A stretch of DNA of 7,927 nt from Lachnospiraceae bacterium (GTDB lineage: Bacteria; Bacillota; Clostridia; Lachnospirales; Lachnospiraceae), in contig DPJQ01000178.1 of the NCBI GenBank assembly GCA_003542935.1, positions 1 to 7,927 on the forward strand. Reading direction: 5' to 3'. This document shows, piece by piece, positions 1 to 5,922 of the stretch. The notes below the pieces were generated by a model. It did not search any database. It worked only from the letters and a program-made list of their open reading frames with translations, and was not told the DNA's origin. A program made the translations under genes and the position numbers. Each line of letters starts with the position of its first letter. The first letter of the stretch is position 1.

Positions 1-720
1 GGTCTGGCTATTTCCGAGAAGATGCGTGCCCAGATCACAGGTCTGGAGACCGCTCAGAAGAATGCCAACGACGGTGTTTCCCTGATTCAGACGGCTGAGG
101 GTGCCCTGACAGAGGTTCACTCCATGCTGAACCGTATGGTGGAGCTGGCTACCCAGTCTGCCAACGGAACTTACTCCACGGGCAACCGCGCCGAGATGCA
201 GAAAGAGATTGACGCCCTGAACGAGGAGATCGACAGGATCGGACAGACCGCCAACTTCAACGGCACGAAGCTGTTTGCCGGTACGATATCCCAGATTAAG
301 CTCCATGTGGGCGAGTCTTCCAGTAAAGATAATCAGATGAGCGTTGGCTTCACGGCAATGAGCTCCGCTACGATCGGTATGAAGGGCGGAACCACCGCGG
401 CCGGCACAGTGGTTGGTGGTATCGATATCAATACCGCTGAGGGAGCAAGAAGTGCCATCGATGTTATCAATGCCGCTATCGACAGAATCTCTTCGATGCG
501 TTCTGACTTTGGTGCCCTGCAGAACCGTCTGGAGCACACCATCAACAACCTGGGTGTTCAGACCGAGAATATTTCTGCAGCTGAGTCCCGGATCCGCGAC
601 GTAGATATGGCCAAGGAGATGATGACCTATACCAAGAACAATATTCTGGTGCAGGCTTCTCAGGCCATGCTGGCGCAGGCCAATCAGGTACCGCAGAGTG
701 TACTGCAGCTGCTGCAGTAA
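1..720 (+). CDS. fliC/hag: Flagellin, C-terminal 239 residues (5' end outside window)
   Basis: Filament subunit of the bacterial flagellum, exported by the flagellar type III system and polymerised outside the cell. The frame is open from base 1 and begins GLAISEKMR, a conserved N-terminal flagellin motif that normally follows about 45 residues of D0, so only the extreme N-terminus is missing. Visible in order: N-terminal D1 helices (fragment residues 1-90, including NDGVSLIQTAEGAL and VELATQSANGTYS), a short Ser/Thr/Gly-rich central region (about 105-145) and the C-terminal D1/D0 region (about 150-239), ending ISAAESRIRDVDMAKEM ... MLAQANQVPQSVLQLLQ. The intact protein would be about 280-290 residues, a compact flagellin with almost no D2/D3. 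It is followed by a strong terminator and two glycosyltransferase genes, so the central Ser/Thr residues are plausible O-glycosylation sites (inference). The promoter lies outside the window. The identification is certain; fliC and hag are both used for this gene. Confidence 0.98.
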   Translation, partial: GLAISEKMRAQITGLETAQKNANDGVSLIQTAEGALTEVHSMLNRMVELATQSANGTYSTGNRAEMQKEIDALNEEIDRIGQTANFNGTKLFAGTISQIKLHVGESSSKDNQMSVGFTAMSSATIGMKGGTTAAGTVVGGIDINTAEGARSAIDVINAAIDRISSMRSDFGALQNRLEHTINNLGVQTENISAAESRIRDVDMAKEMMTYTKNNILVQASQAMLAQANQVPQSVLQLLQ

Positions 721-762
721 TCCTCGCGCAGGTTATATGTGAAATTGAATTTCTAATGAGAG

Positions 763-799
763 GAGGAGCTTCTTTTCAAAGAAGCTCCTCTTTCTTTAT
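763..799 (+). terminator. Rho-independent terminator of the flagellin gene
   Basis: A perfect 12-bp inverted repeat, GAGGAGCTTCTT (763-774) and AAGAAGCTCCTC (779-790), encloses a TTCA loop and is followed by the T-rich tract TTTCTTTAT. It sits 42 bp after the flagellin stop codon and before the glycosyltransferase genes. It should end most flagellin transcripts, and any read-through would supply low-level expression of the downstream genes. Confidence 0.92.
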
Positions 800-836
800 A
801 CACTGCCGTATACGGAACAAAAATGTGAGACTAAAA

Positions 837-841
837 AGGAG
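837..841 (+). promoter_or_regulatory. Ribosome binding site fixing the GT2 start at 852
   Basis: AGGAG lies 10 nt upstream of the ATG at 852. The same frame is open back to an ATG at 756, but that codon falls at the edge of the flagellin terminator hairpin and would add 32 residues unlike any glycosyltransferase N-terminus. The start at 852 gives MNIQLTISLLVSDR, a normal GT2 opening strand. Confidence 0.8.
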
Positions 842-851
842 CCCCGATATT

Positions 852-2873
852 ATGAATATACAGCTTACGATTTCCCTGCTGGTGTCGGACCGAATGGATA
901 CACTGGAGAGGTGTTTAAATTCTCTGAAACCCCTTTTGCGGGAGCTGGACAGTGAACTGATCCTGATTTTTACCGGTAAGGATGACCGGGTGCTGGAGAT
1001 TGCCCGGCAGTATACGCCTCATGTGGTCTCTTTTGAATGGTGCGATGATTTCGCGAAAGCCCGTAATGCGGGAATCGAAGAAGCCAGAGGGGAGTGGTTC
1101 CTCTATCTGGACGACGACGAGTGGTTTGAGGATACGGCCGAGATCATTCGGTTTTTTAAAAGCGGAGAATATAAGCGGTATCAGTCCGCTCTCTATGTGG
1201 TTCGCAATTACACCGACTGGGAGGGCAAGGGCTATATAGATTCGGATGTGGGCCGCATGTGCCGGCTGCTGCCGGAGACAAAATTTATCTTTCCCATACA
1301 TGAGAATCTGGATCCGTTCCCCCAACCCCATAAAAAGCTGCAGTGTTTCGTCCATCATTTCGGTTATCTCAGAAAAGCGGGACAAGAGAAAAAAGCATCC
1401 AAGTTTGACCGGAATATGAAACTGCTGCTGGAGCGGCTCGAGGAAGAGCCGGACTCGGCCCAGTGCCTGATGCAGCTGGCCATGGAACATGAAGTGATCG
1501 GGCAATATGAAAAGGCTATTGAATATTGCGAAAGGGGCCTGGCGGCGGCGGCGAAGCGGAAGGATATATACGGTACGGAAGTATGGATGCAGTGTATGCT
1601 GCCCCGGCTGATCGCCCGTACCGGCGACAGAAAACGGGCCAGGGAGACAGCGGAACGCTACCTGAAGTCTTCGCGGACACTGGAGGTGGCCTATACCCAT
1701 CAATGTGCCAGCCTGGTTGAGTACTGCTATGAATTGGACGAGTATCAAAAGGGGTTAAAGTATGTCCAGGAGTATCACCGGAAGCTGACGTTTTTGGATC
1801 GCCACGCGGAGGCGGCGGCTCTGCAGGGATGCGGAGATATTAACTACGATTCGGCCAGAGGATTGGCGGCGGTTACCTATGTTCAGGGCCTGGCCTGTGC
1901 GGCGGAGCTGGGCAACGCGTCTCTGACGGCGCAGATCCTTTCGTGGATGCCCTGGGAGAACAGTGTGCAGATGGCGCGTCATTATACCCATCTGGAGACA
2001 TGGAAAGCGAAATACAAAAACCGGGAAAAAGGGATTCTGGGGGCTTACGCCCGTCTGAAGACAGATAATGCATATGTGACTTTGCAGAAGGCTTTTGCGG
2101 AGGAACATGCCGGCCATACGGCGGCGGTGGAAGGTTTTTGGAAGGCCTGCGCAAAGGACTGCCCGCCGGGGTTTGAGTGGCAGCTGGTTCAGATGGCCGT
2201 GCGCAACCGGATTTCCATGAAACCGCTGTTGGAACATACGACCCGGGAAAACTGGTGTGGATGCGTGGATGTTTTGGCGACGGCTACACCGATTTGCGAT
2301 ATGGAACAGTTTTATCAGGATCTCCTTCCCTTGATGGAGGGATATTCGATCTATGCGGGTATGCTGGAGCAGGCTTTTCTGGAAAAACAGCTTTCCCGGG
2401 GATTGTTGGAAACCTCTTATTTTATGCAACTGATGCGGCGGTATAGCGAGAGCGTGTTGAGAGACGCCAGACTGCTCTATTGTGAAGAGGCTTTACGTGA
2501 TGCAGATTTTTATGGCCTGCCGTCAAAGGTACGTTTTGCCTTGAAGACGGATCAGATCATTCGGCTGATAGGGCAGGGAGATTTTGCGGGCAGCATACGG
2601 CTTGTGAAAGAGGGACTCAGTATTTATCCGCAGATGTCTGCCGCGGTGGGGAATCTGACGAATTATCTGGCGGATCAGATCCGGACGCCGCCGCAGGTGG
2701 TGTCGGAAGAGTTCGTGCAGCTAGGAGCACAGGTGAAACAGGCGCTGAAAACGCTGATGGAGCAGGGGCAGTGGAGCGAGGCATACGGCGTGGTGGGCCG
2801 ATTTGTTGCAATTCTGCCGGATGACCTTGAGGTTTTGCGCCTGAAACAGAGGATTCTGCGCCAGGAGCGATAG
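852..2873 (+). CDS. GT2-family (GT-A) glycosyltransferase with TPR-like helical C-terminal half
   Basis: Probable cytoplasmic sugar transferase that uses a nucleotide sugar, with flagellin as the likely acceptor (inference from position). It is 673 residues from ATG 852. Residues 1-170 are a GT2 catalytic domain: opening strand QLTISLLVSDR with TLERCLNSL (5-25), FEWCDDFAKARNAGIEEARG (61-80) with the RNAG nucleotide-sugar motif, FLYLDDDEWF (83-92) carrying the metal-binding DxD acids at 87-89, and FPIHENL (147-153), the IHE element seen in TPR-linked GT2 enzymes. From about 185 to the end the protein is helical, with TPR-like units at 200-230, 255-275, 295-312, 572-600 and 638-665 (for example GQYEKAIEYCERGL). 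GT2 proteins are often much shorter, so this helical half is unusually long and may bind the acceptor or a partner. No signal peptide or membrane segment is visible. It lies 131 bp after flagellin and 66 bp before the CgeB-like gene, with which it is probably co-transcribed. The fold is confident; donor and acceptor are unknown. Confidence 0.9.
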   Translation: MNIQLTISLLVSDRMDTLERCLNSLKPLLRELDSELILIFTGKDDRVLEIARQYTPHVVSFEWCDDFAKARNAGIEEARGEWFLYLDDDEWFEDTAEIIRFFKSGEYKRYQSALYVVRNYTDWEGKGYIDSDVGRMCRLLPETKFIFPIHENLDPFPQPHKKLQCFVHHFGYLRKAGQEKKASKFDRNMKLLLERLEEEPDSAQCLMQLAMEHEVIGQYEKAIEYCERGLAAAAKRKDIYGTEVWMQCMLPRLIARTGDRKRARETAERYLKSSRTLEVAYTHQCASLVEYCYELDEYQKGLKYVQEYHRKLTFLDRHAEAAALQGCGDINYDSARGLAAVTYVQGLACAAELGNASLTAQILSWMPWENSVQMARHYTHLETWKAKYKNREKGILGAYARLKTDNAYVTLQKAFAEEHAGHTAAVEGFWKACAKDCPPGFEWQLVQMAVRNRISMKPLLEHTTRENWCGCVDVLATATPICDMEQFYQDLLPLMEGYSIYAGMLEQAFLEKQLSRGLLETSYFMQLMRRYSESVLRDARLLYCEEALRDADFYGLPSKVRFALKTDQIIRLIGQGDFAGSIRLVKEGLSIYPQMSAAVGNLTNYLADQIRTPPQVVSEEFVQLGAQVKQALKTLMEQGQWSEAYGVVGRFVAILPDDLEVLRLKQRILRQER

Positions 2874-2922
2874 ACGGGAACAGTTTCCGCCTGACTGTGG
2901 TAACGGCTGCGGAGCGGCGGTA

Positions 2923-2931
2923 GGGGAGGAG
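2923..2931 (+). promoter_or_regulatory. Strong ribosome binding site for a GTG start at 2940
   Basis: GGGGAGGAG lies 8 nt upstream of GTG 2940, supporting translation from this non-ATG codon. The resulting N-terminus, MRIVLFYSEVESF, is a typical first beta strand of a GT-B fold. The 66-bp gap before it shows no T-tract hairpin. Confidence 0.8.
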
Positions 2932-2939
2932 TAAAAAAG

Positions 2940-4127
2940 GTGAGGATCGTTTTATTCTATTCGGAAGTGGAGTCATTTAATTTTTTTGCGGATCAGCTAG
3001 CGATGCAGTTTCGGGCCAGGGGCCATGAGGTCTTTATATTTGACCTGGTGGCACTTATCTCGCAGGATGAGGCGTTATACATGCCGTTTATCGAGTTTGT
3101 GTCCCGGAAGGTGGATATTGTGGTCTGTTTTGACGGTTTGGGGATGCGGGAAGATATGTTTATTGAGGCGTGGGACAGTTATAATACTATAGCGGTCGAT
3201 ATCTTGATGGATCCGCCATTCCGTTTCCATCCCACATTGGAAAAGCATCCCCGAAATTACCTGTTGTTCTGCTGTGACTATAATCATGTGGAATATGTGA
3301 AAGAATATTTTGGGCAATCCGTACCCCGTGTGGCTTTTATGCCCCATGTGGGCGTCCGGCCGCCGGAGGACGGGGAAGTCATTCCCTGGGAAAAGAGAAG
3401 CTATGATATCCTTTTTTCCGGCACGTATTACCGGCCGGAGGAGCGCTTTTCCCAGCTGGAAAAGCTGTTTCCCCGGGGGTCAGATATGTATCGTTTTTAT
3501 GAGTGCCTCCTTGGCAATCTCGTGGAGAACAGTGCCATGTCGGTGGAACAGGCTGTGCCGTATACGCTGGCGCAGGCAGGGGTGTCATTCTCTCCGGACA
3601 CACTGCGGACGGTTTTCCGCTGTTCGGAGGATGTGGACTGGGCGATCCGCATGTATCGGCGCGGGCAGGTCATACAGGTTCTGGCAGACGCCGGTCTGGA
3701 GCTCCACTTGCTGGGGCGGGGATGGGAGAATCACCCCTCTGCCGGGCTGCCCAATGTACATCGCGTCGCGGACCGTATCCCCTACGGGCAGACGCTCAGG
3801 TATATGGCGGATGCCAGAGTGAACCTGAATGTTATGCCCGGATTCAAGGCCGGTACCCATGACCGTATTTTTAATACGCTGCTGCAGCATTCGCTGCCGC
3901 TGACGGATTCCAGCACATGGATTGATGAGCATTTCACGGACGGTGAGGATATAGCCCTGTATGATCTGGCTGCTTTGGGGCGGCTGCCGGAAATAGCAGA
4001 AGGGCTGCTCATGGATCCTTCCGGGTCAGAGGAAATGATCCGGAAGGGTTATGAAAAAGTAGTGGATGCCTATACGTGGTCCGACTGCGCCGGATGGATC
4101 CTGCAGGCGGTGGATAACTATTTTTGA
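2940..4127 (+). CDS. CgeB-like GT-B glycosyltransferase
   Basis: Probable cytoplasmic glycosyltransferase of the CgeB/glycosyl-transferases-group-1 type (GT-B fold), 395 residues from GTG 2940. The N-terminal Rossmann-like half runs over residues 1-150: MRIVLFYSEV, then RARGHEVFIFDL (26-36), KVDIVVCFDG (57-66) and FMPHVGVRPP (133-142), the linker style of CgeB relatives. The C-terminal half contains YDILFSGTYY (155-164), LELHLLGRGWE (253-263), IPYGQTLRYMADARVNLNVMP (280-300), the donor-binding stretch AGTHDRIFNTLL (304-315) and LTDSSTWIDEHFTDGEDIALYD (321-342), which matches the usual acceptor/donor-site order of the family. Named CgeB proteins are associated with Bacillus spore maturation, but paralogues beside flagellin genes in Clostridia are better read as flagellin-glycan enzymes (inference). 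It is the last gene of the + strand unit and converges with the - strand gene 34 bp away; I see no terminator in that gap. Family is confident; substrate is unknown. Confidence 0.85.
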   Translation: MRIVLFYSEVESFNFFADQLAMQFRARGHEVFIFDLVALISQDEALYMPFIEFVSRKVDIVVCFDGLGMREDMFIEAWDSYNTIAVDILMDPPFRFHPTLEKHPRNYLLFCCDYNHVEYVKEYFGQSVPRVAFMPHVGVRPPEDGEVIPWEKRSYDILFSGTYYRPEERFSQLEKLFPRGSDMYRFYECLLGNLVENSAMSVEQAVPYTLAQAGVSFSPDTLRTVFRCSEDVDWAIRMYRRGQVIQVLADAGLELHLLGRGWENHPSAGLPNVHRVADRIPYGQTLRYMADARVNLNVMPGFKAGTHDRIFNTLLQHSLPLTDSSTWIDEHFTDGEDIALYDLAALGRLPEIAEGLLMDPSGSEEMIRKGYEKVVDAYTWSDCAGWILQAVDNYF

Positions 4128-4161
4128 TCCGGCATACGGTTGAGCAGATCCTCCCTGATTC

Positions 4162-5742
4162 TTATGATTTATTGGCCCACTGGGTTCCTGTATCGCCGCA
4201 GCAACAGCGGTGCTCATAGCGGTCCCCGTTGATAAAATCGGCCACATTAAAAGCACCGCATTTACAGTTGGAGATCAGGGATGTGCACTCGGACAGCAGA
4301 TACAGCACAGAGAGATAGGGGATCTCGTCCCGGTAGGTGTGGCCGGCTTTTTTCATTTTGGCTACGGAAAGTCCTTTTTTCTGTGGATCCGTGTAACGGT
4401 AGCGCTCCTGCTCGATGTAGATCAGCCTGTCTCCGAATCCGGCCAGCAAAAAGCGATCCAGTATATCGGCGTCCTCGGTGGCCAGGAAGAGGTATGGGCA
4501 GTCCCACTCAGCCATTTTCTGACGAACCTGTCCGATGAATTCTTCGTCCTCCATAGGCAGGGGGATGTCGAAGCCTGCGTAACGGTAATCGGTGCCCCGG
4601 GCTATAACCCCCAGGATCCGGTAATTTCCTTCCGGGAAATAGCGTTGCCGTAGCTTTTGGACTTCGGCCTGCATGGCCGGATTCAGCCGTAGATGTCTCC
4701 TGCAGGTCTGCCGCATGTGTTCCGGATCATAATATTGTTCCATGATATAGGGATTAAAGGCGTCGATCTTACCGTCGCACAGCAGGACGTTTTTGCTTTG
4801 CCGCACTTCTTCACCGGTGTATTCATTCAGCGGCTCAAAAAAATATTCCCACACATTTTCCGCTTTTCCGCCCGAGAACTGGTTGCCGTCGTTGGGAATG
4901 CTCAAGTCGATGACAGGGATATAGTCCAGATGCCGGTATTCCAACATGGCGATTTTATCTATGCTGAAGGTGATCACATCTCCCAGTCCGCTGGAGTGGA
5001 GGGGGAAACGGATGAGCATGAATTTTTTGTCCGGGTGGAGATCGCCGTAACATACCTGATTTTTCCAGAACAGGCTGGTCATGAGCTCCAGGCTGATATA
5101 TGTGTCGGCGGCCGGTTTGATGCCCATAAAATAGCGGTCACGCCCGCTGCTGACGCGCACGGCATTTTCCCGGTAGATTTCCGGGGAGGCTTTTGTGTAG
5201 CGGAAACGGGTGACCCGGAAGAGGTCGATATTGTCGTCAAGGAAAATCTTTTCCGCCTGGGGAAAACGGCGTTCCAGGACTTCGCATATGAAATCAGTAT
5301 ATTCCTCATACTCTTCAAAGATCCAGGTGTCATATCGGGACAAAAGCTCAAAATCAAGATTTTCACTGTAAGAATAGGATGCGAAATCGCTGACAGGGGC
5401 GTTTTCGCTGGTGAGATTCTGCAGATAGTACAGGATGCATTCTACTTCGCCGGAATTGTCGCACACGGCAACGGCGCGTTCCCAACGCTGCTCATCCTCG
5501 CCATAAGAGAAAAACAGCTCCCGGGCCTGTGTGAAAACATCAGGCTCCGCATATAAGAATTTTTCCGGGACTTCACGGTTAAACAGGATATCAAAATAGG
5601 ATAAAACTTTTACAAGTTTTTCTCCCCTGTAGACCAAAATGAAATCGTTCCGGTGTCCCTTCAGAAAAAACTGAAGCAGTATATTTCGGTCGTATTCTTC
5701 CTCCTGGATGCCGAAGGCATCTCCGTTAAAAACTTTTATCAT
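4162..5742 (-). CDS. Fucosyltransferase-superfamily-like protein with CBS-like N-terminus
   Basis: A 526-residue soluble protein with no signal peptide or membrane segment. The start ATG at 5742 has AGGAG 7 nt upstream. The C-terminal half (about 240-505) shows features of the GDP-fucose-type superfamily (GT11/GT23/NodZ/O-FucT): FPLHSSGLGDVI (246-257), a WEYFFEPL element (298-305), GVIARGTDY (378-386) in the place of the HxRRTD loop, YLFLATEDADI (417-427) resembling the FLATDD strand, and PYLSVLYLLSECTSLISN (475-492), the place of the closing helix and Ser/Asn loop. Residues 18-109 look like two weak CBS-type repeats (FILVYRGEKLVKVLSYFDIL and AVAVCDNSGEVECILYYLQN); residues 115-235 are unassigned. 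The C-terminus is Cys-rich (485, 493, 495, 513-515). The gene converges with the flagellin-linked glycosyltransferase pair and lies downstream of the chemoreceptor but has its own promoter. A role in surface or flagellar glycan synthesis is inference. It could instead be an inactive or non-fucose member. Confidence 0.75.
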   Translation of the reverse strand: MIKVFNGDAFGIQEEEYDRNILLQFFLKGHRNDFILVYRGEKLVKVLSYFDILFNREVPEKFLYAEPDVFTQARELFFSYGEDEQRWERAVAVCDNSGEVECILYYLQNLTSENAPVSDFASYSYSENLDFELLSRYDTWIFEEYEEYTDFICEVLERRFPQAEKIFLDDNIDLFRVTRFRYTKASPEIYRENAVRVSSGRDRYFMGIKPAADTYISLELMTSLFWKNQVCYGDLHPDKKFMLIRFPLHSSGLGDVITFSIDKIAMLEYRHLDYIPVIDLSIPNDGNQFSGGKAENVWEYFFEPLNEYTGEEVRQSKNVLLCDGKIDAFNPYIMEQYYDPEHMRQTCRRHLRLNPAMQAEVQKLRQRYFPEGNYRILGVIARGTDYRYAGFDIPLPMEDEEFIGQVRQKMAEWDCPYLFLATEDADILDRFLLAGFGDRLIYIEQERYRYTDPQKKGLSVAKMKKAGHTYRDEIPYLSVLYLLSECTSLISNCKCGAFNVADFINGDRYEHRCCCGDTGTQWANKS

Positions 5743-5813
5743 AACAGTGCTCCTTTTTTGCGTCTGCTTTTGGGGGTGAGAGAGTCCCCGGGTCTCAGGG
5801 AAGACCTGGATTT

Positions 5814-5842
5814 ATTATATAGATGTGAGACTTAAATTGCAA
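5814..5842 (-). promoter_or_regulatory. Sigma70/sigmaA-type promoter of the fucosyltransferase-like gene
   Basis: Read on the - strand, TTGCAA (5842-5837) is separated by exactly 17 nt from a perfect TATAAT (5819-5814). Transcription should start near 5807, giving a leader of about 65 nt to ATG 5742. The promoter lies just downstream of the chemoreceptor terminator, so the gene appears independently transcribed from a housekeeping-type promoter rather than a flagellar sigma28/sigmaD site. Confidence 0.8.
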
Positions 5843-5872
5843 TGCGATTTGATGGAATATGAAAAAAGAGTA

Positions 5873-5913
5873 AAAAAACCTCAGCTTTTATCCGGTAAAA
5901 GCTGAGGTTTTTT
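5873..5913. terminator. Bidirectional Rho-independent terminator after the chemoreceptor gene
   Basis: A perfect 18-bp stem (5873-5890 with 5896-5913), core CCTCAGCTTTTA / TAAAAGCTGAGG, encloses a TCCGG loop. It is flanked by an A-run on the left and a T-run on the right, so each strand has a U-tract after the hairpin. On the - strand it lies 10 bp past the chemoreceptor stop and should end that transcript before the next promoter at 5842. On the + strand no gene reads into it. Confidence 0.93.
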
Positions 5914-5922
5914 GTATTCGCT

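Noticed and set aside
806..815. Perfect 10-bp palindrome CCGTATACGG downstream of the flagellin terminator
   Set aside because: Palindromes this short are expected several times by chance in a window of this size, and it is not placed against a clear promoter.
823..832. ATGTGAGACT shared between 823-832 and 5823-5832, both near gene starts
   Set aside because: A 10-nt match is expected many times by chance in 8 kb, and the two copies are oriented differently relative to their genes.
844..850. CCGATAT just before the GT2 start, resembling a sigma28/sigmaD -10 element
   Set aside because: No TAAA -35 at the right spacing, and transcription would begin after the ATG at 852.
756..851. Upstream in-frame ATG at 756 for the GT2 gene
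   Set aside because: It lies at the edge of the flagellin terminator hairpin and the added 32 residues do not resemble a GT2 N-terminus; ATG 852 has a proper ribosome binding site.
915..1748. Long - strand open frame (277 codons) antisense to the GT2 gene
   Set aside because: It overlaps the catalytic domain of a clear glycosyltransferase and its translation shows no coherent domain, so it is a codon-bias shadow.
4128..4161. Convergent gap searched for a shared terminator
   Set aside because: Only 34 bp, with no stem of useful length and no adjacent T-tract; how these two transcripts end cannot be told from the sequence.
4693..5556. Long + strand open frame (287 codons) antisense to the fucosyltransferase-like gene
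   Set aside because: No convincing ribosome binding site or recognisable domain; the - strand frame is longer and has a promoter, a ribosome binding site and family motifs.
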